From Vreelandella alkaliphila (GTDB lineage Bacteria; Pseudomonadota; Gammaproteobacteria; Pseudomonadales; Halomonadaceae), in NCBI RefSeq assembly GCF_016107625.1, contig NZ_JABASV010000003.1:62001-126000 (forward strand): a DNA stretch of 64,000 nucleotides. Direction: 5' to 3'. Under the pieces are notes generated by a model. That model saw only the letters and a program-made list of their open reading frames with translations. It was not told the DNA's origin and did no database searches. Each line of letters starts with the position of its first letter. Position 1 is the first letter of the stretch. Position numbers and translations under genes: made by a program. Of this stretch, positions 16,716 through 24,787 are shown in pieces.

Positions 16716-18212
16716 ATGACCACACTATCGACCACGCTCACTAAGCGCTTGGAAGATCCGCGTCTGTTCCGGCAGTACGCCTACGTAGACGGTAAATGGA
16801 CCCACGGTGACGGCGGCCGCGAAGAAGCGGTGTATGACCCGGCGACCAATGAAGCCATTGGCCACATTCCCTTGCTGGAAGCGGAACAAATTACCGCTGC
16901 CGTGGATGCTGCTGAAACTGCCTTTGTACAGTGGCGTGCCCTACGCGCTGACGAGCGCTGCGAGCGCTTGCTGGCTTGGTACGATTTGATTCAAGCCAAT
17001 CGTGAAGACCTAGCCACCATCATGACGTTGGAGCAGGGCAAGCCGCTGCCGGATGCCCGTGGCGAAGTAGAGTACGGTGCCAGTTTCGTACGTTGGTTCG
17101 CTGAAGAGGGTAAACGCACCTACGGTGAAACCATTCCAAGCCATATTCCTAATGCATCACTGGGCACCATTAAAGAGCCGGTAGGCATTGCGGCGATGAT
17201 TACGCCGTGGAACTTCCCGCTGGCAATGATTACCCGCAAGGCCGCAGCGGCGTTGGCCGCTGGATGTCCGGTGATCATCAAGCCTGCCAATGAAACGCCG
17301 TTCTCTGCGCTGGCGCTGGCGGAGCTTGCCGAGCGAGCAGGGATTCCGGAAGGTATTTTTAACGTCGTACTGGGTGATCCTGCAGAAGTCTCTAAAATTT
17401 TGTGCAGCGAGCCGCGTATCCGAGCGCTCTCTTTCACTGGCTCCACCCGTGTTGGCCGCTTGCTGATTGAGCAGAGCGCAAATACGGTCAAACGGCTATC
17501 GCTGGAATTAGGTGGCAATGCGCCGTTTATCGTTGGTCCGGATATGGATCCCAAAGAGGCAGCCTATGCTGCAGTCTCGGCCAAGTTTCAAACGGCTGGG
17601 CAAGATTGCCTAGCCGCTAACCGCATTTTGGTTCACGAATCTATCCATGATGAGTTCGTTGAGCAATTTACCGAGCGTATGGCGGCACTTACCGTGGGTA
17701 ACGGATTGCACGGTGAAGTTGACCTTGGCCCGCTGATTCATCGCCAGGCAGTCGAAAAAGCAGCATCGATTGTTGATGATGCGATTTCCAAAGGTGCCAC
17801 TATGATTGCTGGTGACCAGAGCCAAGCACCGGGCGATAACTTCTTTATGCCAGTGCTGTTGACCAATGTAACACCGCAAATGAAAGTCTGGCGTGAAGAG
17901 AACTTTGCCCCGGTGGCCGGTATTACCGCTTATAGTACCGATGACGAAGTTATTGAAATGGCCAATGACACCGAATACGGCTTAGCGGCCTATATCTACA
18001 CCCATGATATTCGTCGTATCTGGAAGCTAATGCGGGCGTTGGAGTATGGCATGGTTAGCGTCAACTCCGTGAAAATGACAGGCCCACCGGTACCTTTTGG
18101 TGGCGTGAAACAGTCCGGCCTTGGCCGTGAAGGCGGCGCTACTGGTATCGATGAGTATTTAGAAACGAAGTACTACTGTCTTGGGGCATTAGGTTCAGTA
18201 TCGGGAAGTTGA
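16716..18212 (+). CDS. doeC: Aspartate-semialdehyde dehydrogenase DoeC
   Basis: DoeC oxidises L-aspartate-4-semialdehyde, made by DoeD, to L-aspartate with NAD(P)+. It is a 498-residue aldehyde dehydrogenase of the succinate-semialdehyde dehydrogenase type. The catalytic residues are Glu264 in LELGGNAPF and Cys298 in GQDCLAANR, and the cofactor-binding ITPWNFPLAM segment lies near residue 165. The start ATG 16716 follows GGGGAGG (16704-16710) with 5-bp spacing. An in-frame ATG at 16653 has no such site. The identity rests on its place directly before doeD in a locus with doeABX. By sequence alone it could also be called a GabD-type dehydrogenase. Confidence 0.9.
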   Translation: MTTLSTTLTKRLEDPRLFRQYAYVDGKWTHGDGGREEAVYDPATNEAIGHIPLLEAEQITAAVDAAETAFVQWRALRADERCERLLAWYDLIQANREDLATIMTLEQGKPLPDARGEVEYGASFVRWFAEEGKRTYGETIPSHIPNASLGTIKEPVGIAAMITPWNFPLAMITRKAAAALAAGCPVIIKPANETPFSALALAELAERAGIPEGIFNVVLGDPAEVSKILCSEPRIRALSFTGSTRVGRLLIEQSANTVKRLSLELGGNAPFIVGPDMDPKEAAYAAVSAKFQTAGQDCLAANRILVHESIHDEFVEQFTERMAALTVGNGLHGEVDLGPLIHRQAVEKAASIVDDAISKGATMIAGDQSQAPGDNFFMPVLLTNVTPQMKVWREENFAPVAGITAYSTDDEVIEMANDTEYGLAAYIYTHDIRRIWKLMRALEYGMVSVNSVKMTGPPVPFGGVKQSGLGREGGATGIDEYLETKYYCLGALGSVSGS

Positions 18213-18241
18213 TATCCAATCGGTTTTATTAATTTAAGCAT

Positions 18242-18262
18242 CCTCCTCACACGGTGGGGAGG
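18242..18262 (+). other. GC-rich hairpin between doeC and doeD
   Basis: CCTCCTCAC (18242-18250) pairs with GTGGGGAGG (18254-18262) around the loop ACG, with one G-T wobble. No T-run follows, so termination is unlikely. It may stabilise or process the doeCD message. The 3' arm resembles a ribosome-binding site but is 20 bp from the doeD start. Confidence 0.45.
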
Positions 18263-18282
18263 GACTGTATAGAGAGAACGTT

Positions 18283-19716
18283 ATGAGCTTGCATCAGGAT
18301 CTGATCGAACGCGACCGTAAAGTCACTTTTCACGCCTCTACGCACCTGCGCGACTTCGCCCACGGCGATTTGCCAGGTCGTGTTATCACTGGCGGTAAAG
18401 GTATTAATATCGTAGATAAAGATGGCCGTGAGTTTATCGACGGCTTTGCGGGCCTTTACTGCGTCAATATTGGCTATGGCCGCACTGAAGTTGCTGAAGC
18501 GATCTATAAGCAAGCGCTAGAGCTTTCTTATTACCACACCTATGTAGGCCACTCGAACGAGCCGCAGATCGAACTTTCTGAGCGTATTCTGAAAATCGCT
18601 GGCATGAACATGTCCAAGGTGTATTACGGCATGTCAGGCTCTGATGCGAATGAAACACAGCTCAAAATAGTACGTTACTACAACAACGTGTTGGGACGTC
18701 CGCAGAAGAAAAAAGTGATCTCGCGTATGCGTGGTTACCACGGTTCCGGCATCGCATCTGGTTCGCTAACTGGTCTTAAAGCGTTCCACGACCATTTTGA
18801 CCTGCCAATTGACACCATTCGCCACACTGAAGCGCCGCACTACTATCTGCGCGCGGCAGAACAGCACGGTATGACAGAACTCGAGTTTTCTGCCTACTGT
18901 GCTGAGAAATTAGAGGCAATGATTCTGGAAGAAGGCCCCGACACCGTCGCAGCATTTATCGGTGAGCCGGTGCTGGGTACCGGTGGTATCGTACCGCCGC
19001 CAGAAGGCTATTGGGATGCGATTCAAGCAGTGCTGAACAAGTATGACGTGCTATTGATAGCCGACGAGGTCGTGTGTGGCTTTGGCCGTACCGGTTCGGA
19101 CTTCGGTAGCCACCACTACAACATGAAGCCTGATTTGGTCACCATTGCTAAGGGGCTAACCAGCGCGTACCAGCCGCTTTCTGGCGTGATTGTTGGCGAC
19201 AAAGTATGGAAAGTGCTTGAGCAGGGTACTGGTGAGTTTGGTCCCATCGGCCATGGCTGGACCTATTCAGGTCACGCACTAGGCTGTGCCGCTGGCCTTG
19301 CCAATTTGGATATTATCGAACGCGAAAACCTAGTGGGTAACTCTGCTGAAACTGGCGGCTACTTCCAGCAGCAGCTCCAGGCTACCTTTGAAGGTCACCC
19401 GTTGCTTGGCGACGTGCGCGGTGTTGGCCTAATGGCCGCTCTAGAGTTCTCGCCAGACGCCAAACAGCGCTTGCATTTCGACCCGGCGTTGAAAGTTGGC
19501 CCGCGTGTTGCTGCAGCGGCAATGGAAGAAAACCTGATCGCCCGTGCGATGCCACAAGGTGATATTCTGGGCTTTGCACCGCCACTGACTATTAACCGTG
19601 ATGAAGTTGACGAAATGATTGGTCGCGCCAAACGCGCCATTGATCGCGTGACTGATGAACTGGTGCGTTCCGGTGATCTTAAAACCGGTGAGCAAGAAGC
19701 CGCCTTTACGATTTAA
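18283..19716 (+). CDS. doeD: L-2,4-diaminobutyrate transaminase DoeD
   Basis: DoeD transfers the 4-amino group of L-2,4-diaminobutyrate to a keto acid, giving aspartate-4-semialdehyde. It is a 477-residue class III (omega) aminotransferase. The PLP lysine is Lys290 in TIAKGLTSAYQP, the cofactor Asp is in LIADEVVCGFGRTG (about residue 262), and the PLP-phosphate-binding SGSDANE motif lies near residue 115. The start is preceded by AGAGAGA. It is the last gene of the locus and is followed by a strong terminator at 19735. The family includes many omega-amino acid:pyruvate transaminases, so the precise substrate is taken from the neighbouring doe genes. Confidence 0.92.
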   Translation: MSLHQDLIERDRKVTFHASTHLRDFAHGDLPGRVITGGKGINIVDKDGREFIDGFAGLYCVNIGYGRTEVAEAIYKQALELSYYHTYVGHSNEPQIELSERILKIAGMNMSKVYYGMSGSDANETQLKIVRYYNNVLGRPQKKKVISRMRGYHGSGIASGSLTGLKAFHDHFDLPIDTIRHTEAPHYYLRAAEQHGMTELEFSAYCAEKLEAMILEEGPDTVAAFIGEPVLGTGGIVPPPEGYWDAIQAVLNKYDVLLIADEVVCGFGRTGSDFGSHHYNMKPDLVTIAKGLTSAYQPLSGVIVGDKVWKVLEQGTGEFGPIGHGWTYSGHALGCAAGLANLDIIERENLVGNSAETGGYFQQQLQATFEGHPLLGDVRGVGLMAALEFSPDAKQRLHFDPALKVGPRVAAAAMEENLIARAMPQGDILGFAPPLTINRDEVDEMIGRAKRAIDRVTDELVRSGDLKTGEQEAAFTI

Positions 19717-19734
19717 TAGCGCTTAACGCTCCCC

Positions 19735-19770
19735 AAACGCCGCTGCCTATCGCAGCGGCGTTTTTGTTTT
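19735..19770 (+). terminator. Rho-independent terminator of the doe locus
   Basis: AAACGCCGCTGC (19735-19746) pairs perfectly with GCAGCGGCGTTT (19752-19763), forming a 12-bp stem with a 5-base loop. The T-rich tract TTTTTGTTTTT follows. It begins 19 bp after the doeD stop. Confidence 0.9.
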
Positions 19771-19847
19771 TGAAGAGGGCAGCTATGCTAAATGCATGAG
19801 ATCATCTATCTCCCACCATTATCCGATCCATCAGGCTAGGAGTTATC

Positions 19848-20525
19848 ATGCAACCGGTACTTGCTTTTGATGTATACGGCACGCTCATTGATACCCAAGG
19901 GGTAACGGTTGAGCTGGAGCGCCGCCTAAGTGACGCAGCCAAAGCTGGGGATTTTGCTAAGCGCTGGCGGGAAAAACAGCTGGAATACAGCTTTCGCCAT
20001 GGTTTGATGGGGGCTTATGTGCCGTTTTCGGAGTGCATCCGGGAGGCATTAGTGTTCACTGATCGTGCGATGCAAACCGGTCTTTCTGATAACGATCATG
20101 ACCACTTAATGGCGGTTTATGCGGAGTTACCTGCATTCCCAGATGTGGTGCCTGCCCTAGACCAACTACGTGATGCTGGAATTCGTTGCGTGGCGTTTTC
20201 TAACGGCACTCAAGAAGCTGTAATTAAGCTACTGGCCCGCGCAGGTGTGGAAAACCACATGGATGCGGTGGTAAGTGTTGATGACGTTAAGCGCTTCAAG
20301 CCTGATCCTGCAGTATACGCCTACTTACGCGAACGTTTAGAAGCACGCCCAGAACATACTTGGCTGATTTCCAGCAATCCTTTTGATGTGATTGGAGCAA
20401 CGCATGCAGGTTTACATAGCGCCTGGGTGCGCCGCCACCCTGATGCGCCGTTCGACCCTTGGGGTGGAGAGCCGGATATGACAGTGCCAGATTTGGAAAT
20501 GCTGGCCGAACGAATGAGCCGTTAG
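19848..20525 (+). CDS. Haloacid dehalogenase type II (HAD superfamily)
   Basis: The 225-residue protein shows the HAD motifs of L-2-haloacid dehalogenases. They are the nucleophile Asp8 in AFDVYGTLID, the Ser of AFSNGTQ near residue 120, the Lys of VDDVKRFKPDP near residue 150, and the final SSNPFDVIGA segment near residue 178 with its acidic residue. The family replaces a halogen at C2 of short carboxylic acids by hydroxyl, though many annotated members act on unknown substrates. TAGGAG lies just upstream of the ATG. It stands between the doe terminator and two same-strand genes (ABM protein, luxS) with 55-61 bp gaps, possibly as one transcription unit. Confidence 0.85.
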   Translation: MQPVLAFDVYGTLIDTQGVTVELERRLSDAAKAGDFAKRWREKQLEYSFRHGLMGAYVPFSECIREALVFTDRAMQTGLSDNDHDHLMAVYAELPAFPDVVPALDQLRDAGIRCVAFSNGTQEAVIKLLARAGVENHMDAVVSVDDVKRFKPDPAVYAYLRERLEARPEHTWLISSNPFDVIGATHAGLHSAWVRRHPDAPFDPWGGEPDMTVPDLEMLAERMSR

Positions 20526-20586
20526 GTTGTTAACCCACACCGACAAGCCGCATAATGGTGCCAACTTAACCGCTTAGGATATGACC

Positions 20587-20934
20587 ATGTCGGAAAAAAT
20601 TTATTGTATCGCCAGCTTTAAGCCCAAAGCTGGAAAAGAAGAAGCGGTATTTAAAGCGCTGCAATCATTAGAACCAAACACCCATCGCGAAGATGCTTGT
20701 ATTCACTACACTGTGACTCGGCAAATCGACAATCCTTTTGCCCAGGGCACCAGCTACCCGATCGTGTTTCATGAAATTTGGGCCAGCCGAGAAGAGTTTG
20801 AAGCCCACTGTCAGCGCAAAGAGATACAAGAGTTTTTCGCTAAGCACGTCGAGTCACCCGACGGCGATATTGAAGATGCCAACGTGTGTGTTTATACCGA
20901 CGAGCCGTGGAATTTCGACGCTCCCAAGGTGTGA
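20587..20934 (+). CDS. ABM-domain putative quinol monooxygenase (YgiN-like)
   Basis: This 115-residue protein is a single antibiotic-biosynthesis-monooxygenase (ABM) dimeric alpha-beta domain. It has the pattern YCIASFKPKAGKEEAV at the N-terminus and VFHEIWASREEFEAH in the middle. E. coli YgiN of this group oxidises quinols. The substrate of this member is unknown. ATG 20587 is chosen over ATG 20581 because AGGA (20576-20579) is 7 bp before it and only 1 bp before the other. The C-terminal 30 residues (DIEDANVCVYTDEPWNF) extend beyond the minimal domain. Confidence 0.8.
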   Translation: MSEKIYCIASFKPKAGKEEAVFKALQSLEPNTHREDACIHYTVTRQIDNPFAQGTSYPIVFHEIWASREEFEAHCQRKEIQEFFAKHVESPDGDIEDANVCVYTDEPWNFDAPKV

Positions 20935-20988
20935 AAAGCGGTAACGGTGTAGAATAAGTAAGCGTTGTACCTAGATGACGGAGCCAAC

Positions 20989-21456
20989 ATGACTGAAAAG
21001 AAAATGAACGTCGAAAGCTTTAACTTGGACCATACCAAGGTAAAAGCACCTTACGTGCGTTTGGCCGATATTAAAGAAGGCCAAAATGGCGACCGTATCC
21101 ACAAATATGATTTGCGTATTTGCCAGCCCAACAAAGAGCACATGGAGATGCCCGCGCTGCACTCCCTGGAGCACTTGATGGCTGAAATGTCGCGTAATCA
21201 CACCGATAAAGTGGTTGATATTAGTCCGATGGGTTGCCAAACCGGTTTTTACATCGCGATGATTAACCACGACGATTATGACGGCGTGCTAAGCATTATC
21301 GAGCAAACGCTCAACGATGTGCTGACTGCCACGGAAGTACCTGCCTGTAATGAGATGCAGTGCGGCTGGGCCGCTAGCCACAGCCTGGAAGGTGCCCAGA
21401 AGCTAGCCAAAGGCTTGCTGGCTAAGCGCAGTGAGTGGACCGAAGTATTTGCTTAA
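20989..21456 (+). CDS. luxS: S-ribosylhomocysteine lyase LuxS
   Basis: LuxS splits S-ribosylhomocysteine into homocysteine and the AI-2 precursor 4,5-dihydroxy-2,3-pentanedione, so it serves the activated methyl cycle and can supply a quorum-sensing signal. The 155-residue protein carries all metal and catalytic residues: His58, Glu61 and His62 in HSLEHLM, Cys83 in MGCQTGF, and Cys125 in EMQCGWA. The start is ATG 20989 with GGAG shortly upstream. A TTG at 20965 is in frame but weaker. The gene is followed by a terminator at 21482. No luxP, lsr or sahN gene is visible in the window, so whether AI-2 is used as a signal cannot be judged. Confidence 0.93.
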   Translation: MTEKKMNVESFNLDHTKVKAPYVRLADIKEGQNGDRIHKYDLRICQPNKEHMEMPALHSLEHLMAEMSRNHTDKVVDISPMGCQTGFYIAMINHDDYDGVLSIIEQTLNDVLTATEVPACNEMQCGWAASHSLEGAQKLAKGLLAKRSEWTEVFA

Positions 21457-21481
21457 ACGGTAAGCACGTAATATCGGTAAT

Positions 21482-21505
21482 ACGCCTCCTTATTGGGGGC
21501 GTTTT
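21482..21505 (+). terminator. Terminator after luxS
   Basis: ACGCCTCC (21482-21489) pairs with GGGGGCGT (21495-21502), including one T-G wobble, around the loop TTATT. Four T residues follow or overlap the end of the stem. It begins 25 bp after the luxS stop. Confidence 0.7.
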
Positions 21506-21564
21506 AGTGTTAGTCCATTAACCAATGGAAAACGCCCAATAACGTTAAGCATGGGGAAGGTATG

Positions 21565-21598
21565 AACATCACTGCTCTATCAATCGAGCAGTGATGTT
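21565..21598. repeat. Perfect 13-bp hairpin between luxS and the pyrophosphatase gene
   Basis: AACATCACTGCTC (21565-21577) and GAGCAGTGATGTT (21586-21598) form a perfect inverted repeat with an 8-base loop. No T-run follows on either strand. It lies between convergent genes, so it may act as an mRNA-stabilising 3' element or as a weak bidirectional terminator. Confidence 0.55.
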
Positions 21599-21635
21599 TA
21601 AGCGATTTAAAATACGACGGTTTGATTTAATCACA

Positions 21636-22343
21636 TTATTGCGTGGCTTGAAAATTCTCGGCAGCTGCTTCTAGTACGGCTAATGCAGACTCGGCGTCTT
21701 CAAACCCTAGACCTTCCATACCACCGTCAGGGCCTTTGTAATTCGCGAACCAGATATCAACAATCTGGCTAACACCAGGGAACTCACTATCGAGTTGCTG
21801 CATGCTTTCAATATGGGCAAATGGTGAATCCTGGGTAAGCACCGCCACCAGTTTGTCGTCTTGCTCACCGTCGTCTAACATTTTTAAAACGCCAATAACA
21901 CGTACATCAACGACTTCACCGCGCGGTAATGCTTGGCCTAATACGATGACATCTAGTGGGTCACCGTCACCGCCTAGTTCTTTGGGCAGGGCGGTACCCG
22001 GTATGGCGCCATAATTGCCGGGATAACCCAGGTAATTTACAACGCGCGGCTCGCCATCTTTATACTCCCAATAAACCGCGTTCGGGTCTTCTTTGCTAAC
22101 TTCCCATTTGGCAGATGTGCCAGTTGGTATTTCGATAATGGCGTTGGCATAACCATTGCTATTAATGGCATCCATCGCCATTAAATCGACATCACCGACA
22201 ATGGTGAAATCATCTTTTAGGGTCATGTCTGAGGTATAGGGCGTTGTTTCAGAAAAGGCTAGATTGCCTAATGACTCCGCATGCGCCGTAGAGGTTAACA
22301 TCGAGATGCTTATCACACCTGCAAGCAGTAGTTTGTTATGCAT
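21636..22343 (-). CDS. Exported family I inorganic pyrophosphatase
   Basis: The 235-residue protein hydrolyses pyrophosphate to phosphate. The PPase signature is intact as GDGDPLDVIVLG (about residues 125-136), with the metal-binding Asp residues, and YPGNYGAIP (about 107-115) precedes it. Unlike the usual cytoplasmic enzyme, the first 22 residues form a clear signal peptide ending in STAHAES, so the protein should be periplasmic. The start at 22343 is chosen because AGGA lies 6 bp upstream. An in-frame ATG at 22349 is too close to that site. The gene converges with luxS and follows the DUF1826 gene by 76 bp. A regulatory link is not evident. Confidence 0.87.
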   Translation of the reverse strand: MHNKLLLAGVISISMLTSTAHAESLGNLAFSETTPYTSDMTLKDDFTIVGDVDLMAMDAINSNGYANAIIEIPTGTSAKWEVSKEDPNAVYWEYKDGEPRVVNYLGYPGNYGAIPGTALPKELGGDGDPLDVIVLGQALPRGEVVDVRVIGVLKMLDDGEQDDKLVAVLTQDSPFAHIESMQQLDSEFPGVSQIVDIWFANYKGPDGGMEGLGFEDAESALAVLEAAAENFQATQ

Positions 22344-22419
22344 GACCATTCCTGTAAGCGATTTAATTCGGTAAACCCTATCAGGTGGGAGTGACGAATT
22401 AGTGACAGGGGTAAGTCGG

Positions 22420-23079
22420 TCAAGCGGGGTCTATCGTTAGCAATAGCCGCTTTTGACCTGCCTCCAAAGAGGGGCTGCGGTGCACTAAGCCATGCTCTTC
22501 ACAGCCCACCCAACCGCTGCCTTTTAGCAACGCGATGTCACCAGCCAGCAAACGCTGAATGGCAGTTGGGTCGTTGATAATCTCGGGGCGATCAGGCGTT
22601 GGCGCACCTAGCCCTGCGCGGTTAATCGCATTTTCAGGCAACCACTCGCTGCCTGGGCCGACATAGGTGGTCACTAAACGTACCGGCAAGTTGTCGCAGT
22701 GAAAACGTGGGCACATCGCCGCTGTTAATAAGCGTAGACGAATGCCAACAGTGTCGGTATCAAACAGGAATGCGATGGCTTCAGCAATGGTTGCGATATC
22801 GTCAACCAACGCATCTCCTGCTGAGGGCTCTGGGAGCTTTCGACGCAAGTCATTTTTAAAGTCATCTGTAGGACTGCCAAGCCATGCATACTGCCAGTCT
22901 CGCGATGTTTGGCTCTGTGCGTTTGCGCTAAGCGCCACATCGGCGGGCAGAGCGCGTTGCAGAATAGCGATGTTAATCTGCTCTTCAAATATACGCGGAA
23001 GCACGCTGATGTCGGTATCCAGTGCGGCGTGTTGTGGTAGCGGCCAGGATGCTGCTTGATGAGAGTGTGGGGTGGGCAT
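22420..23079 (-). CDS. DUF1826 family protein, probably Zur-controlled
   Basis: The 219-residue protein matches DUF1826. The family region with RLRLLTAAMCPRFHCDNLPVRL (middle of the protein) contains a conserved Cys-X4-Cys and His, which could bind metal. The C-terminal DIALLKGSGWVG and the following His-rich segment EEHGLVHRSP complete the pattern. The function is unknown. In several proteobacteria this gene belongs to the zinc-uptake-regulator (Zur) regulon. Here its start lies 67 bp from a near-consensus Zur box (23146-23158) shared with the divergent dksA2-COG0523-folE2 operon, which supports a role in zinc starvation. Confidence 0.8.
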   Translation of the reverse strand: MPTPHSHQAASWPLPQHAALDTDISVLPRIFEEQINIAILQRALPADVALSANAQSQTSRDWQYAWLGSPTDDFKNDLRRKLPEPSAGDALVDDIATIAEAIAFLFDTDTVGIRLRLLTAAMCPRFHCDNLPVRLVTTYVGPGSEWLPENAINRAGLGAPTPDRPEIINDPTAIQRLLAGDIALLKGSGWVGCEEHGLVHRSPSLEAGQKRLLLTIDPA

Positions 23080-23145
23080 GTAGGTCTCCTGTTACGTTTA
23101 GCAGTGCACTAGCATTGAGAAAGGTTAGGTCGCAGAGCTCTATTT

Positions 23146-23158
23146 GTTATGTTATAAC
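23146..23158. promoter_or_regulatory. Zur box between DUF1826 and dksA2
   Basis: GTTATGTTATAAC matches the gammaproteobacterial Zur consensus core GTTATANTATAAC at all but one fixed position. The flanking bases are T/A-rich as expected. It lies in the 104-bp divergent region, 25 bp before the dksA2 start codon and 67 bp before the DUF1826 start. Bound Zur would repress both directions when zinc is sufficient. Confidence 0.75.
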
Positions 23159-23183
23159 GTTTTTATCAATAGGAGGCTATACA

Positions 23184-23669
23184 TTGCAACCCGATATCAC
23201 TCAGTCAGTAACTGCCAGAGCAGACAGTGGCGCTGAATTCCTAGATGCAAAAAAAGCTGAGGAGGCTTTGCTGTTGGCCTCATCAGCAGACGAGTACATG
23301 AATGCCGTACAGCTTGCGTTTTTCCGTCAGCGGCTTTTGAACGAACGTGCGGAGCTTGAGGCGCATTTAAACGAGGTGAAAACGGCTATCGCCTCCCATG
23401 AGAGAGATAGCGACGAGGCTGATCAGGCCTCGTTTGAGGAGGAGCTGCGGTTGTCACTTCGCCAAGCAGATCGTGAAAGTCGGTTGATCAATAATATTGA
23501 TGTAGCCTTACAGCGTATCGAAAATGGTGAATACGGCTTCTGTGAAGAAACTGGTGAGCCCATTGGTCTCCCACGGCTACTTTTTCGTCCCACGGCAAAG
23601 CTTTGCATTGAGGCAAAGGAGCGCCAGGAGCGTAAAGAGCACCATTTCCGCAAGGCACGGGGGGAGTGA
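23184..23669 (+). CDS. dksA2: DksA2-type (zinc-independent) DksA paralogue
   Basis: This 161-residue protein belongs to the DksA/TraR family, which binds the RNA polymerase secondary channel and acts with ppGpp. A coiled-coil of about residues 45-105 is followed by the zinc-finger region GFCEETGEPIG...AKLCIEA. There, two of the four canonical Cys are replaced (Thr in the CEETG position, Leu/Gly region in place of the third). That pattern marks DksA2, which works without structural zinc and replaces DksA under zinc limitation. Translation starts at TTG 23184, preceded by AGGAGG (23171-23176), a near-ideal site. The frame is open further upstream without such a site. The Zur box directly upstream supports the assignment. 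Confidence 0.88.
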   Translation: MQPDITQSVTARADSGAEFLDAKKAEEALLLASSADEYMNAVQLAFFRQRLLNERAELEAHLNEVKTAIASHERDSDEADQASFEEELRLSLRQADRESRLINNIDVALQRIENGEYGFCEETGEPIGLPRLLFRPTAKLCIEAKERQERKEHHFRKARGE

Positions 23670-24787
23670 TGCAGTTCTCCACGCTGACACCGGTTAACGT
23701 ACTGACCGGTTTTTTAGGGAGCGGTAAGACAACGTTACTCAATCGTTGGGTACGCCAAGCGTCAATGCAAAACACGCTGATCGTAATTAATGAGTTTGGT
23801 GATATTGGGCTAGATCATCAGTTGATTACCCAGAGTGATGAGCAAGCGGTGGTGGAGATGAGCAGCGGCTGTTTGTGCTGCACATTGAGGGGGGACTTAA
23901 GCCGTACGCTAAAGCAGGCTATTGATTCGCTGTTGGCAGAGGGAAAACCAGCACCTTCCCGTGTTGTGATTGAAACCACAGGACTGGCCGATCCCGCCCC
24001 TATTTTACAGCTGTTAATGACCGATCATTGGCTTGCCCACCGTTTCCAGTTGGATAGCGTGGTGTGCTGTGTTGATGCCGCGAACGGTGAGGCAACGTTG
24101 CAGGCGCATCGTGAGTCACAGCGCCAGATAGCGATAGCAGACCGGTTACTCATCACCAAAACTGACCTGGTCGACGAAGTCCGCCTAACACCACTGGCTA
24201 ACCAACTGGCGTCCATCAATCCGGCAGCAGAGCAGTGGCAGGTAGTGAACGGTAACCTTTCGCCTGAGTTGTTGGTAGGTGCAGGGCTTTTTCGTCAGGA
24301 TTCTCAACGATACCAGGTAGAGCAATGGCTGAAGTCAGCACGTTACAGCGTTATCCACGCTGAAGATGTTAAGCACGAGGGGGAGCAGCAGGGCGACAGT
24401 AACGCTGCTTTTGTGCAGCCCACTAGCCAGCCAACGTTGACTCGTCATGGGGAGAATATCAATGCGTTTTGTTTTTGCGTTGAGGGATTAATTACTCCAG
24501 AGGCTTTGGAAAACTGGCTGGATCTATTGATGTCGTTGATGGGCGAGAAAATGCTACGCATTAAAGCGATTGTGCATCTTACCGATCGCGATGAACCGCT
24601 CGCACTGCACGGCGTCCAGCACATTTTCCACCCGCCGACGCCTCTGCCGATGCAGTGTGTTAATGACCGCATTTCTCGGTTTGTCTTCATTACTCAAAAT
24701 GTCGCGCCTGCCACTGTGGCGCAGCTTTATCGTTATTTCACACCCTTTAACTCATCAGCTAACTCATCAACGAACGAGGCAATTTAA
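23669..24787 (+). CDS. COG0523-family GTPase (CobW/ZigA type zinc metallochaperone)
   Basis: The 372-residue protein has a P-loop GTPase domain with Walker A GFLGSGKTTLLNRW (residues about 10-23) and the CXCC metal-binding motif SSGCLCC (about residues 69-75). VVIETTGLADP forms the Walker B-like switch and the ITKTDLVDE motif gives guanine specificity. A CobW C-terminal domain follows (about 260-365). Family members deliver zinc or cobalt to client enzymes using GTP. Placement directly between dksA2 and folE2 under a Zur box points to the zinc-starvation branch (ZigA/YeiR-like). The ATG overlaps the dksA2 stop (TGATG), and its own stop overlaps the folE2 ATG by one base. Confidence 0.88.
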   Translation: MQFSTLTPVNVLTGFLGSGKTTLLNRWVRQASMQNTLIVINEFGDIGLDHQLITQSDEQAVVEMSSGCLCCTLRGDLSRTLKQAIDSLLAEGKPAPSRVVIETTGLADPAPILQLLMTDHWLAHRFQLDSVVCCVDAANGEATLQAHRESQRQIAIADRLLITKTDLVDEVRLTPLANQLASINPAAEQWQVVNGNLSPELLVGAGLFRQDSQRYQVEQWLKSARYSVIHAEDVKHEGEQQGDSNAAFVQPTSQPTLTRHGENINAFCFCVEGLITPEALENWLDLLMSLMGEKMLRIKAIVHLTDRDEPLALHGVQHIFHPPTPLPMQCVNDRISRFVFITQNVAPATVAQLYRYFTPFNSSANSSTNEAI

